From the NCBI RefSeq assembly GCF_003977615.1, contig NZ_RYZR01000003.1, positions 620,001 through 684,000 of the forward strand: a stretch of DNA of 64,000 nucleotides, given 5' to 3'. How positions within the stretch are numbered: the stretch's first letter is position 1; each line of letters starts with the position of its first letter. This DNA is from Dyella dinghuensis. Its GTDB lineage: Bacteria; Pseudomonadota; Gammaproteobacteria; Xanthomonadales; Rhodanobacteraceae. The notes under the pieces were generated by a model, which saw only the letters and a program-made list of their open reading frames with translations, was not told the origin of the DNA and searched no databases. A program made the position numbers and the translations under genes. This document shows, piece by piece, positions 43,139 through 52,988 of the stretch.

Positions 43139-44385
43139 CGCAAACCTCGGTCGGGACTTGTCCACACAGCGCGCGTGCCTTTGCGCTTGAATATGGCTTT
43201 GGGTAGTGCACAAATCGATGTCGCGGTCGTGAGCATCCAATAGACCAGCGGATACCAGATCATCCAGTAGTAGTTGCGGCCAATGCGCGCTTCATAACGG
43301 CGATCGATCAACAGACTGATCAGGAATTGCCCCATGCAGATCATGCCGAGCACCACGCCGTTCCACTCAGGCAGCAGAGTATCGACGCGAATCTCCTGCG
43401 GCAGATCGATGAATTTGCCGAGGAACCAGAGCATCACGATGGTCGCCATGTCGAATGACCAAAGCAGACTGACCAGGTATTCCGCCGCAACCACCCACAT
43501 GCGGCGCTGACGCCAGCGCAACAGCTTCAATCCGTAGCGAAGCAATACTTCCGAACCGCCCTGCGCCCAACGCAGACGCTGCTTCCACAAACCGCGCAAC
43601 GTCTCCGGCATCAGAATCCAGCACAACGCATTGGGTTCGTAGCGGATTTCCCAGTGACGCATCTGCAAACGCCAGCTGACGTCGATATCTTCCGTCACCA
43701 TGTCGGTATTCCAGTAACCGACATCGTGCAACGCCGACTTGCGGAACGCGGCGATCACACCCGACACCGTGAAGATGCGGCCGTACACGCGCTGTGCGCG
43801 CTTGATCAGGCCAATGATCGACGAGAACTCGCCAACCTGCAGCTTGCCGAGCAGCGTAGAACGATTGCGGATACGCGGATTACCTGTCACCGCACCCACG
43901 CGTGAGCTGTCGATCAGATGCGAAACCAGCCAGTGTGTGGCATACGGATCGAGCAATGCATCACCGTCCACGCAAACCAGATACTCCGCCTTGGAGGCGA
44001 GCGCCGCGGCGCGCAATCCCATCGCTTTACCCTGATTGCTGGCAAGGTGCAGCACGCGCAGCTCCGGATATTCCTTCATCAATTCGTCGAGCTGTTCGCC
44101 GGTGTCGTCCGTCGAACCGTCATTCACGGCGATGATTTCGAAGTACGGATAGGTTTGTCCCGCCAGATAGGCAATCGTCTCGCGCACCTGTTCGCCTTCG
44201 TTGTGACAGGGAACGATCAGCGACACCATCGGATACGACGACAACGCCGGCGGCTTCACGCGCGACGGCTCCTTGCGTTCCCAGCGCATGAAATAGATCA
44301 GGCCGCCGCTCATCCAGACGAGCGACATCGCCAACGGATAGAAGAAGGCGAATTCAAGCAGGACGTGGAGTGCATGACCGTTCAT
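43135..44385 (-). CDS. pgaC: Poly-beta-1,6-N-acetylglucosamine synthase PgaC
   Basis: A 416-aa processive family 2 glycosyltransferase. An N-terminal helix (about 7-30) and four C-terminal helices flank the catalytic domain with NDGSTDDTGEQLDEL (near 92), VCVDGDALLDPYA (near 137), EDIDVSWRLQ (near 233) and the QRLRWAQGG (Q-x-x-R-W) motif near 266. It polymerises UDP-GlcNAc into PGA and moves it across the inner membrane together with PgaD. Confidence 0.96.
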   Translation of the reverse strand: MNGHALHVLLEFAFFYPLAMSLVWMSGGLIYFMRWERKEPSRVKPPALSSYPMVSLIVPCHNEGEQVRETIAYLAGQTYPYFEIIAVNDGSTDDTGEQLDELMKEYPELRVLHLASNQGKAMGLRAAALASKAEYLVCVDGDALLDPYATHWLVSHLIDSSRVGAVTGNPRIRNRSTLLGKLQVGEFSSIIGLIKRAQRVYGRIFTVSGVIAAFRKSALHDVGYWNTDMVTEDIDVSWRLQMRHWEIRYEPNALCWILMPETLRGLWKQRLRWAQGGSEVLLRYGLKLLRWRQRRMWVVAAEYLVSLLWSFDMATIVMLWFLGKFIDLPQEIRVDTLLPEWNGVVLGMICMGQFLISLLIDRRYEARIGRNYYWMIWYPLVYWMLTTATSICALPKAIFKRKGTRAVWTSPDRGLR

Positions 44386-44387
44386 CG

Positions 44388-46259
44388 TCAGCGCTCCGGA
44401 TACGGATAATCGGCGATGGAAATCGACGGACGAATCGATTCCAGCCCGGGGTGGTTCTTGATGAAATCGTCCGGATAGTAGCCAACGTGACGTACGCCAT
44501 TGGCCTCAAGCAATTCGATGCGGCCTGTCAGATCCGACTCGGCGATCGGTTGCTGTGTGCGCCAGTCCTGCGTCGCCAGCTCGAACAACGAGCGATCCAT
44601 GGCGTTCGGCGCGGCCGCCTTCACACGCGCAGCCAGATCGCGATACCAGCTCGCGCGGTCGGAATGCTTATCCAGTTGCGGCATCGCCATGATCGCCGTC
44701 ATGTCGTAGTTGGCAAGGAATGCGGGCAAGCTTTGCGCAAACCAGGCCTCGGCTTCCGGCTGGAAGATCGGGCGCGTGTAAATGTTGCGCGCCGTCTTCA
44801 CTTGCGGTCGCCAGCGGCGGAAACGATTGGTAAGTTCGTGCGTGAAATCGATCAGCGCCTGCGTGCGCTGCGCAGGACTCATCGTCGACCACGGACCAAG
44901 ATTGTCGGTGTCGCGGATGTACGCATCATCGGAGAACAGGATGCCTGCCGCATCGGCGTGCATCGCCAGATCTTCATAGGTATCCCCGATCCACTGGCGC
45001 ACGCGCGGATCCCACGGCGCCAGACGATAGTGATCGCCGCCGGGCTTGGGTTCTCCGCCGAGTGAAGGAAGATTCGGTGCATCCGGAAAACGGAACGCGA
45101 TCACCGGCATCCACGCGTAGACACGCACGAAAGCGCGCGTACGAAGTTGCCATTCGACGCGTGAGAACAAGTCGGCGCGCATCGGCAGATGGCGGCTCGG
45201 GAAATACGCCGCTTCGGCAACACCATCGCCTTTGGGATCGGCATACGCCTGCAACCACACCTGACTCGGATGCATACGCTTGATACGGTCGAGCAGAATC
45301 GAGAGATTGCGTTCCTGCTGTTTCGGATCCGGGTCGTAGACGTAATCGAGATCGACCTGCACCGCACGTACCGAATCGACACGTTGCTGATGGCGAATCA
45401 CCCAACCCAGACGATTGGCCGAGATGTTGCCGCTCACCAGCAAACGCGGAATGGTCGTATCGGTTTGAACATCGGGCAGCGCATCGCCAAGGCTGAAGGA
45501 AATCGGCATGCCCTCTTCCGCTGCGATTCGCACCGCGATCTGGTTGTAAGCGCCGTACGGCCAGACGATCGCGCGCGGGCGGTGCCCGGTTTCCTTGAAC
45601 AATTCATCCGAACTATGGCGAAGGTCGTCGCGCAGTCGCGCCATGTAGGCGTCCTGCGCTTCGTAACTGGATGTCGCCATGTTGTAGCGCAGACTCACGA
45701 CCGCGGGCATCTGGTTGTTCTGCGGATTGCCCGGAATGCCCAGATGCTGTCCCCACGTGTGCGAGGCGAACTCGACCAGGCCGGACTTCTGCATCTCGCG
45801 CACCTGATCCCAGGTCAGGAAGCAATCGCGCGTGCAGTCGGCGCCGTTGTAGGCCATCGTCTGGCCCTTCGGCATATCCATCCACGAACCCACCAGCGCC
45901 GCAACTGCGGGATAGTTATAGGCACGCAGCAGCGGATACACGCGCGTGTAGAAACTTTCCAGACCATCGTCGAAGGTGAGTAGCACCGCGTGATCGGGCA
46001 ATGCCGGACCACCCTTCGATGCCTTGACCACATCTTCGAGACTGACGACGTGATAACCGTTGCCCTTCAGCCAGTCGAACTGAGCAATGAGATGATCGGT
46101 GTTGGTGGCGTCGGCATCGTGATAGCCCTCGTCGGGCACATCGTCACGCACATCGTGATACGCGAGCACGATGAAATTCGGCTTGGCGTACACCATCTCG
46201 CCCGCGTGCGCGAGATTGGCGAAGGTGAGCAGCAGCAATGTCAGCAGAAAGGCGCGCAT
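44388..46259 (-). CDS. pgaB: Poly-beta-1,6-N-acetylglucosamine N-deacetylase PgaB
   Basis: A 623-aa two-domain enzyme. The deacetylase domain (about residues 25-280) has the metal Asp pair in LLTFDDGLESF and the His in FASHTWGQHLG. The C-terminal glycoside-hydrolase-like domain (about 300-620) has VQVDLDYVYD and LFSDDAYIRD. It deacetylates PGA for export through PgaA. The signal peptide MRAFLLTLLLLTFANLAHA ends without a lipobox Cys, unlike the E. coli lipoprotein. It starts 2 bp after the pgaA stop. Confidence 0.94.
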   Translation of the reverse strand: MRAFLLTLLLLTFANLAHAGEMVYAKPNFIVLAYHDVRDDVPDEGYHDADATNTDHLIAQFDWLKGNGYHVVSLEDVVKASKGGPALPDHAVLLTFDDGLESFYTRVYPLLRAYNYPAVAALVGSWMDMPKGQTMAYNGADCTRDCFLTWDQVREMQKSGLVEFASHTWGQHLGIPGNPQNNQMPAVVSLRYNMATSSYEAQDAYMARLRDDLRHSSDELFKETGHRPRAIVWPYGAYNQIAVRIAAEEGMPISFSLGDALPDVQTDTTIPRLLVSGNISANRLGWVIRHQQRVDSVRAVQVDLDYVYDPDPKQQERNLSILLDRIKRMHPSQVWLQAYADPKGDGVAEAAYFPSRHLPMRADLFSRVEWQLRTRAFVRVYAWMPVIAFRFPDAPNLPSLGGEPKPGGDHYRLAPWDPRVRQWIGDTYEDLAMHADAAGILFSDDAYIRDTDNLGPWSTMSPAQRTQALIDFTHELTNRFRRWRPQVKTARNIYTRPIFQPEAEAWFAQSLPAFLANYDMTAIMAMPQLDKHSDRASWYRDLAARVKAAAPNAMDRSLFELATQDWRTQQPIAESDLTGRIELLEANGVRHVGYYPDDFIKNHPGLESIRPSISIADYPYPER

Positions 46260-46261
46260 CG

Positions 46262-48337
46262 TTACTCTCCCCAATGCATCGTGAGGTCGAGCACGACCCG
46301 TGACTCGTATCGGCCGTCGTAAGGCTGGTAATGCCATGCCAGGCCCCAGCCGAAACGCAGACCCGCGCGCGGTTGATATATCTGTCCGTAACGCGCGCTC
46401 ACCAGCAGTCCCGTCGAGTAATTGCGTTCGGCATATCCGCCGACCGCCAGATCAACGCGCTCGGTCCAGCTGCGGTCTTCGTACTGGTTGAGCGTGTTCT
46501 GAAACACGCTGGTCAGTGCGTAAGAACGGTCTTCCGACGGGTTGAAGTAAGGGCGATCGACTTCGCTGTTGTGTGAGCCGCCAATTTCTACGCCACCATC
46601 CCATGTCAGGTTCTCCCCTGTATGCAAACGCTGGACGAAATCGGCCAGCCAGCCTTCGCGCAAGTTGCCGTCGGTGAAACGATCGCGATACACCGCCAGA
46701 CGCGCTGACGTCAGTTCGCTGGCGCGCCATTGCACGGCCGTACTCAGACCGTCACCCGTAATGCCGTAATACTGAGCGCGCAACGGAACGTCGTTGCTTG
46801 CGCTGCTCCAGTCCGTCGACCACGTCCACTGATCGTTGAGAGACCAATTGAAACCGGCCGTGAAATCGGTGCGGCGAACAAAGTTGTCGATCGCCGGCAA
46901 CGCCTGCGCGTACAGCTCGATGCCGTGGAAAAAAGCCTGCACGCCGAGACCGGCACGCTCGCGCGACACATCGCCTTCCGGCAGCGATGCCGAGGCGTAC
47001 TGGGCCAGCGCGACGACGCGCCAATGATTTTCGAGCAACGGACTGGCCAGCGATGCTTCGGTTTCCTGATCGCGATCGCCGTAATCAGGGCTGTTGCCCC
47101 AGCCGTTATCGTGCGAGATATCGAACTGCCATCCGCTGTCGCGCTGCCATGCCGCTTGGGCATCTTGCACGCGGCCGCTGCGGCCGGCTTCCCGTTGCGC
47201 CTGGGCAAGGTCGGCTTCGACGTCCGCATAGTCGTACATCGCGCGATGCGCCTCAGCCTGATCGAGTGCGGCAGCGGCGTCGCGCTCGTCATAGGTGTCG
47301 GCGACTTTCAATGTCTCCATCGCACGGCGCGGCCAGCCACGCGCAAGCTCTGCCATCGCCAGTTCGCGGCGAATATCGGCGTTGGCGGGCGCTTCGGCGC
47401 TTAGTGCGGAGAGATGGTTGTAGGAATCGCGCAGATAACCCGCATCTTGTTCGATCGAAGCAGCGTTGGTGTCGGCATCGACCTTGCGCTGGTTTTCCTT
47501 CGCGCCTTTGACATCGCGTGGATGCAGCCACTTCGGTTCGCGCTTGTCGAGATCATTAATCGTCTTGAGTGCGTCGTGCGTGCGGCCCGCTGCGAGATAC
47601 GCGTACGCCAGGCCGATGCGCGGATCGGTCTGGCTCGGATCGTAAGGGCCTGGATCGCGGCGAATGCTGTCTTCGTAAAGCGGAATCGCGTCGCGCGCGT
47701 CGTGCTCTTGCATCATCGCGTCGGCGACGGCTTCCTCGGCGTAGGCGGGCAATTGCACGCCGCGTTTTTTCATCGGCGCGTAATCGCCGAGAACTTCCTT
47801 GGCGCGATCGTCCTGATCGAGTACCGCCAGCAAGTCCATCCGCGCACGCTCACGAATATCGGCCGATGCGGTGGGATCGTCGGCAAGTTTCTCGATATCG
47901 GCCGCGGCTTTGTCGGCTTCGTCATACGGACGATGCGGATTGACGGGTTCGCCACGCGCCCAGCGGACCTCGTGGGCGTCGTAGTCGGCGGCGAGCCGCA
48001 TCTTTTGAGCCGCGTCCGGCAGGCTTGCACCCAGCTCTTTGGCGCGCGCCGCAGCGCCCAGCTCGGAGAGAATCTGGATGTTGAGCTCGCGCGCCTCGAG
48101 GTTGTCCGGCCAGCGGGCCAGAACGTCCTGGGTATAGGAGAGTGCCTCGATGCGATGCCCCGCGGCCCGCTCCTTGCGGGCCATAGCCAACAGATTCGCG
48201 GGATCGGTCGCGGATTGGATCGCTGATTGCGCCAATGCGGCATCACCAACGCCGTATAGGGCCAAAAACACGAACAATGCGGTCTTTGCTTGCCTCAAAC
48301 GTTGCACGCGAAATTTTTGTCCTTGTTTCAACGACAT
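46262..48337 (-). CDS. pgaA: Poly-beta-1,6-N-acetylglucosamine export porin PgaA
   Basis: A 691-aa outer-membrane exporter. A signal-anchor-like helix (residues about 18-37, FVFLALYGVGDAALAQ) precedes TPR repeats (about 50-370) and a C-terminal 16-strand beta-barrel (about 400-691) ending in LDLTMHWGE. The Met at 48337 (MSLKQGQKF) is preferred to the one 7 codons earlier. First gene of pgaABCD. Confidence 0.92.
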   Translation of the reverse strand: MSLKQGQKFRVQRLRQAKTALFVFLALYGVGDAALAQSAIQSATDPANLLAMARKERAAGHRIEALSYTQDVLARWPDNLEARELNIQILSELGAAARAKELGASLPDAAQKMRLAADYDAHEVRWARGEPVNPHRPYDEADKAAADIEKLADDPTASADIRERARMDLLAVLDQDDRAKEVLGDYAPMKKRGVQLPAYAEEAVADAMMQEHDARDAIPLYEDSIRRDPGPYDPSQTDPRIGLAYAYLAAGRTHDALKTINDLDKREPKWLHPRDVKGAKENQRKVDADTNAASIEQDAGYLRDSYNHLSALSAEAPANADIRRELAMAELARGWPRRAMETLKVADTYDERDAAAALDQAEAHRAMYDYADVEADLAQAQREAGRSGRVQDAQAAWQRDSGWQFDISHDNGWGNSPDYGDRDQETEASLASPLLENHWRVVALAQYASASLPEGDVSRERAGLGVQAFFHGIELYAQALPAIDNFVRRTDFTAGFNWSLNDQWTWSTDWSSASNDVPLRAQYYGITGDGLSTAVQWRASELTSARLAVYRDRFTDGNLREGWLADFVQRLHTGENLTWDGGVEIGGSHNSEVDRPYFNPSEDRSYALTSVFQNTLNQYEDRSWTERVDLAVGGYAERNYSTGLLVSARYGQIYQPRAGLRFGWGLAWHYQPYDGRYESRVVLDLTMHWGE

Positions 48338-48754
48338 GCCCGTTCCTACGTCACCCAAGCGTCAGCGTTTAGATCGAGGTAGTACCTAGATGGCGCATAG
48401 TGACAAGGTCATACGTAAACGACTCATCACCGGATGCCCACTTCTTGCGCTAGGACTGGCAAGAACCGCGCCATTTGTGACGTAGTTCTCATTTTGGTGC
48501 CGTGCTGCACCGCAATATGACCGAATTGCCCCCCATGCTCGGAGGCTTCGGCCATAACAGCGCTAGTGGGGCGCCCCCAGCTCGCGGCGATCGCCCACCA
48601 GGGTGATCAGAACGTGGTCTGCGAGGCTTTCGGCGGGCTGAAGGCGGCTACTCCGCCGGGCACTGACTGCCCGTACGCGTCCTATTGCGACAAAGAGTGC
48701 CCCCGCCACGCGAAGAGATCGGCGGCGCATGATTCGTAGGGGTTAGGTGTCACG
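48338..48754. other. 417-bp region upstream of pgaA
   Basis: It must hold the pga promoter, but I could not identify convincing -35/-10 boxes. The left 150 bp is moderately AT-rich and the right part is GC-rich. The only coding candidate is the short minus-strand ORF listed separately at 48563-48730. Confidence 0.5.
48563..48730 (-). CDS. Possible small protein, 55 aa, unrecognised
   Basis: The minus-strand ORF starts MRRRSLRVAGALFVAIGRVR and ends GDRRELGAPH. It begins 24 bp after the stop of the secreted-protein gene on the same strand. The short hydrophobic stretch GALFVAIG after a basic N-terminus could be a weak membrane anchor. The SD sequence is poor and no family is recognised; it may be a chance ORF. 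Confidence 0.2.
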   Translation of the reverse strand: MRRRSLRVAGALFVAIGRVRAVSARRSSRLQPAESLADHVLITLVGDRRELGAPH

Positions 48755-49150
48755 TCACCAGATGTTTTCGACATACCCCTGGCGAAACTGCCAGTTGACG
48801 ATCCCCTGGCGACGCATCGGCCAGCCGGCGCTGGCGAGCTTTGGACAGATGTCGTCCAGCTGGGCCTGCGTGATGCCCAGATTGGGAATCTTGAACTGCG
48901 CATCATAAGCCGCGTTAGGGTGCTGCCTGACGTAATCGCGCGCTTCTTTGACGTACGGTCCGACGCTGTTGGCGTACGCGCGAAGCCCCTGGTCCGTCAG
49001 ATCAGGGTGCGTCTTCATGCATACGTCGAGGATGGCCGCCAGCACATAAGTCGTACGCGGACCGGGCCGGAGCGTTGCGGTGCCAAACGCGGCGCCAAGC
49101 GGCAATATCGCAACCAGACCGAGGCAACAACCAACGAGACGGCAACGCAT
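48755..49150 (-). CDS. Secreted hypothetical protein
   Basis: A 131-aa protein. A signal peptide (MRCRLVGCCLGLVAILPLGA, residues 1-20) is followed by a mature domain with two Cys (VCMKTHPDL near 43 and DDICPKLASAG near 101). GGAGG lies nine bases upstream of ATG 49150. No family recognised. Likely periplasmic. It lies downstream of the lspA terminator, so it has its own promoter. Confidence 0.7.
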   Translation of the reverse strand: MRCRLVGCCLGLVAILPLGAAFGTATLRPGPRTTYVLAAILDVCMKTHPDLTDQGLRAYANSVGPYVKEARDYVRQHPNAAYDAQFKIPNLGITQAQLDDICPKLASAGWPMRRQGIVNWQFRQGYVENIW

Positions 49151-49265
49151 AAACGCCTCCTTCGAGCCGGACGAAGAACGGGCACGCCCCCTATGCGTAT
49201 ACGCCGTCGGTGGAAACCCGGCGTAAAGAGACCGCAAATAAAACGGTGCGGCGTTCATGCGAATA

Positions 49266-49293
49266 AAAAGGCCTGCGCGATGGCAGGCCTTTC
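49266..49293 (-). terminator. Rho-independent terminator after lspA
   Basis: On the minus strand AAGGCCTGC-CATCGC-GCAGGCCTTTTT: a 9-bp stem with hexaloop, then a T-run. It lies 33 bp downstream of the lspA stop and closes the ribF-ileS-lspA operon. Confidence 0.85.
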
Positions 49294-49325
49294 CGAAGTT
49301 CGCGCGTGGCGCGGCGATCAAATAT

Positions 49326-49823
49326 TCACGATGCCTTGTTCGGCGCCGACTGACGCAAGCCGAAAAAAATCAACAACACGGCGCCTACGCAGATGCCGCT
49401 ATCGGCAACGTTGAACGTCGGGTAGTACCAGTCGTGGTAATAGACCTGGATGAAATCGGTGACCTGCGAAGCATGCAGTCGGTCGATAAGATTGCCCAGC
49501 GCACCGCCAATCACCATCGCAAGCGGCAACGCCGTACGCCATTCGCGTCGTGCCGTGCGTGCGAGCCAGATGATCAACGCGACGCTGATGACGACGGCCA
49601 ATCCGACGAAGAACCAACGCTGCCAACCGCCGCTTTGCGCGAGGAAACTGAAAGCAGCGCCAGTGTTGAAGGCGAGCGTCCAGTTAAGAAATCCGGGAAT
49701 GACCGGATGCGGGACGCCAGCTGGCTGCAACGTCGTCAGCGCCCACCATTTGCTGAGCTGATCGAGCAGGATGACCAGCACGGAAACCAGCAGCCAGGGC
49801 AATGCGTTGGGTTTGGATTGCAT
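49326..49823 (-). CDS. lspA: Lipoprotein signal peptidase (SPase II)
   Basis: A 165-aa inner-membrane aspartyl protease that removes lipoprotein signal peptides. Four helices are present. The catalytic Asp residues are in GGALGNLIDRLHASQVTDFI (near residue 115-125) and TFNVADSGICVGA (near 142). LLVSVLVILLDQLSKWW is the family N-terminus. ATG 49823 was chosen; the extension to 49931 translates the adjoining REP doublet. Confidence 0.97.
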   Translation of the reverse strand: MQSKPNALPWLLVSVLVILLDQLSKWWALTTLQPAGVPHPVIPGFLNWTLAFNTGAAFSFLAQSGGWQRWFFVGLAVVISVALIIWLARTARREWRTALPLAMVIGGALGNLIDRLHASQVTDFIQVYYHDWYYPTFNVADSGICVGAVLLIFFGLRQSAPNKAS

Positions 49824-49850
49824 CTTTATTCTCGAAGATTCCCGATAAAA

Positions 49851-49982
49851 GCCCCTCTCCCTTCGGGAGAGGGGTTGGGGTGAGGGTCCGATCGAAGCAC
49901 TGCGATGAATTTCACTGCAAGAGATCATCATCGCGCGCTGCCCGAACCCTCACCCCCAGCCCCTCTCCCGGAGGAGAGGGGA
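49851..49982. repeat. REP-type palindrome doublet, copy 3
   Basis: GCCCCTCTCCCTTCGGGAG followed by AGGGGTTGGGGTGAGGGT at the left, ACCCTCACCCCCAGCCCC followed by TCTCCCGGAGGAGAGGGG at the right, with about 60 bp between. It lies between ileS and lspA in their operon. Confidence 0.9.
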
Positions 49983-49995
49983 GCAAAGCGAAAGC

Positions 49996-52860
49996 TCAGA
50001 ACCAGTGACGGTTTTCGCCCGGCCCTTCCACATTACTCACGCAGCGCCCGCAGATTTCCGGATGATCCGGATGACTGCCGACATCATCGCGACGGTGCCA
50101 GCAGCGGATGCACTTCGCAGCACTGCTCACACTCGCGGTGACGTACGCCGCCCCATCTTCCAGCGCAACGGCGACCGCGTCATCGGGTCGTGGCTGCAAC
50201 GGTGCAAAGCTGAAGTCGGACGTGATGAAGAAGAAACGCATTTCGTCCGCTTTTGTCGCTTCTGCATAACGCGCAGTGATGACAGCGTCGGCGTGCAAGA
50301 CGAGCTTCGCCTCAAGCGCAGCACCGATGCGTTCGGCCTTGCGCATGTCTTCCAGTACACGCGAAGCCGTGTCGCGAATGGCCAACAGATCGGCCCAATA
50401 ACGACGCTGCTCGGGCGAACCTTGCGTATTCTCAAGACCGTCATACCAGGTTTCGAACAACACGCTTTCGCCACGCGTACCCGGCATGAGCTGCCAGATT
50501 TCTTCCGACGTGAACGACAAGATCGGTGCCAACCAACGCACCAATGCTTCCAGAATGCGATACATCGCACTCTGCGCGCTGCGGCGGCCGACGCTTTCGG
50601 TCGGCATCGTGTACAGACGATCCTTGGTGATATCCAGATACAACGCGCCCATCTCGTTCGTACAGAAGTTCTGGACGCGTTGAACGATTTCGGGGAAATC
50701 GTAGCGTTCGTAAGCGGCGATCACGGCCTGCTGCACTTCGTACGCCTGCCCCACGGCCCACTGATCGAGCAGTACGCTGCTTTCGACCGGCACCAGATGC
50801 TTGGCCGGATCGAACCCATCCAGATTGCCGAGCAGAAAGCGTGCTGTGTTACGGATGCGGCGATACGCATCGGCAACGCGCTTGAGGATTTCATCGGACA
50901 CCGACATTTCGTTGCGGTAATCCGCTGCAGCGACCCACAGGCGCAGAATGTCGGCACCGAGCGTGTCCATCACCTTCTGCGGTGCGACGACGTTGCCTTG
51001 CGACTTGGACATCTTGCGGCCCTGTCCATCCACCGCAAAACCGTGCGTGAGCAGCTCCTTGTACGGCGGCTGGCCATCGAGCATCGAGGCCGTAAGCAGC
51101 GACGAATGGAACCAGCCGCGATGCTGATCGGAACCCTCCAGATAGAGGTCGGCCGGGAACGTCGACACATCGACATGCGAACCACGCAGGACGTGCCAGT
51201 GCGTCGTGCCCGAATCGAACCACACGTCGAGCGTGTCGCGATTTTTCTCGTACTGCGCTGCTTCGTCGGCAGGGAGGAAATCGCCGGGTTCGATGCTCTG
51301 CCATGCCTCGATACCATCTTGCTCGATGCGCTTGGCCACTTCTTCCAGCAACTCCGGTGTGCGCGGATGCAGCTCGCCGGTTTCGCGATGCACGAAGAAC
51401 GCCATCGGCACGCCCCACTGACGCTGACGCGACAATGTCCAGTCCGGGCGATTGGCGATCATCGCATGCAGACGCTGCTTGCCCCACGCCGGAAAGAAGC
51501 GTGTTGCCTCGATACCGTCGAGCGCTGTCTCACGCAACGTCTTGCCGCCATCTTTGGGCACAACATCCATGCCCGCGAACCACTGCGACGTGGCGCGATA
51601 GATGATCGGCGTCTTGTGGCGCCAGCAATGCATGTAGCTATGTGTGTACTTGTTCTGATGCAACAGCGAACCGGCTTGATCCAGCGCTTCGACGATCTTC
51701 GGATTCGCCTTCCATATGAACATGCCGCCGAACAGCGGCAGCGTCGACGCATAGTGACCATCGCCCATCACCGGATTGATGATGTCCGCGTCCTTCATGC
51801 CGTGCGCTTTGCACGACAGGAAGTCTTCCACGCCGTAAGCAGGCGATGAGTGCACGATGCCGGTACCGGTATCCAGCGTCACGTAATCGCCGAAATACAC
51901 CGGCGACAAGCGCGCATAACCCGGATCGACGTTGTAAAGCGGATGACGGAAGCGCAAGTCGCCAAGTGCGCTGCCCGGTGCAGACGCGACGATATGGCCT
52001 TCCAGACCGTAGGTCTTCAGGCACTCTTCCACGCGCTCGGTGGCGAGAATCAGCAAGCCCTTCGTCGTATCGACGAGGCTATAGCTGAAATCCGGATGCA
52101 GGTTGAGCGCCTGGTTGGCGGGGATCGTCCATGGCGTAGTCGTCCAGATCACGATCATGCCGTTAGGCTTGGGAAGTTTCTCCAACCCGAATGCTTTGGC
52201 GACCGCGGCCGGATCATCGAACGCAAAGCCCACGTCGATCGCGATGTCGGTCTTGTCTTCGTATTCGACTTCCGCTTCGGCCAGCGCCGAACGGCAATCG
52301 AAGCACCAGTTGACCGGTTTCAAGCCGCGATAGATGTAGCCCTTGCGCAACATCTCCGAGAGCGCGCGCAGTTCCGACGCCTCGTTGGTGTGATCCATCG
52401 TGAGATAGGGACGATCCCAATCGCCGAGCACACCCAGGCGCTTGAAGTCCGCGCGCTGTGTCTGGATCTGCTCCAGCGCGTACGCGCGTGCCTTGCGCTG
52501 CACTTCGGCAGCGGGAAGGTTCTTGCCGAACTGCTTCTCGACCTGGATTTCGATCGGCATGCCGTGGCAATCCCAGCCGGGCACATACGGTGCGTGAAAG
52601 CCCGCAAGCACCTTCGACTTGACCACGATGTCCTTGAGAATCTTGTTGACCGCGTGCCCGATGTGGATCGCGCCGTTCGCATACGGCGGACCGTCGTGCA
52701 GCAGAAAGATCGGACGCCCTGCGGTCTTCGCCTGAATCTGGTGGTAGCGGCCTGCCTTTTCCCAATCGGCCAGCCAGCCCGGTTCGCGCTTGGGGAGATC
52801 CCCGCGCATCGGAAAGGTGGTCTGTGGCAGGTTGATGGTGCTCTTGTAGTCCTGGGTCAT
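49996..52860 (-). CDS. ileS: Isoleucyl-tRNA synthetase
   Basis: A 954-aa class I synthetase. The HIGH motif is in [20 protein letters not shown] near residue 60. The editing (CP1) domain is at about 180-400, with [24 protein letters not shown] lies near 615, and the C-terminal zinc-binding [12 protein letters not shown]...CGRC is near 915-940. A bacterial type 1 enzyme, full length. The coding start is preceded by a 506-bp gap from ribF that holds an Ile-rich mini-ORF and a large palindromic element. Confidence 0.98.
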   Translation of the reverse strand: MTQDYKSTINLPQTTFPMRGDLPKREPGWLADWEKAGRYHQIQAKTAGRPIFLLHDGPPYANGAIHIGHAVNKILKDIVVKSKVLAGFHAPYVPGWDCHGMPIEIQVEKQFGKNLPAAEVQRKARAYALEQIQTQRADFKRLGVLGDWDRPYLTMDHTNEASELRALSEMLRKGYIYRGLKPVNWCFDCRSALAEAEVEYEDKTDIAIDVGFAFDDPAAVAKAFGLEKLPKPNGMIVIWTTTPWTIPANQALNLHPDFSYSLVDTTKGLLILATERVEECLKTYGLEGHIVASAPGSALGDLRFRHPLYNVDPGYARLSPVYFGDYVTLDTGTGIVHSSPAYGVEDFLSCKAHGMKDADIINPVMGDGHYASTLPLFGGMFIWKANPKIVEALDQAGSLLHQNKYTHSYMHCWRHKTPIIYRATSQWFAGMDVVPKDGGKTLRETALDGIEATRFFPAWGKQRLHAMIANRPDWTLSRQRQWGVPMAFFVHRETGELHPRTPELLEEVAKRIEQDGIEAWQSIEPGDFLPADEAAQYEKNRDTLDVWFDSGTTHWHVLRGSHVDVSTFPADLYLEGSDQHRGWFHSSLLTASMLDGQPPYKELLTHGFAVDGQGRKMSKSQGNVVAPQKVMDTLGADILRLWVAAADYRNEMSVSDEILKRVADAYRRIRNTARFLLGNLDGFDPAKHLVPVESSVLLDQWAVGQAYEVQQAVIAAYERYDFPEIVQRVQNFCTNEMGALYLDITKDRLYTMPTESVGRRSAQSAMYRILEALVRWLAPILSFTSEEIWQLMPGTRGESVLFETWYDGLENTQGSPEQRRYWADLLAIRDTASRVLEDMRKAERIGAALEAKLVLHADAVITARYAEATKADEMRFFFITSDFSFAPLQPRPDDAVAVALEDGAAYVTASVSSAAKCIRCWHRRDDVGSHPDHPEICGRCVSNVEGPGENRHWF

Positions 52861-52988
52861 CGCTCGGGCGCCGTGCTATGGGATGCCATCACCGTGACGG
52901 CACCGCCGGTCGTTCTTCCCGCTTCGATAACCGAGCATCACCCGAGGAACCGAAGCGTCTTACGTTTGCTCGCCGCGCGCGGCGGTCA

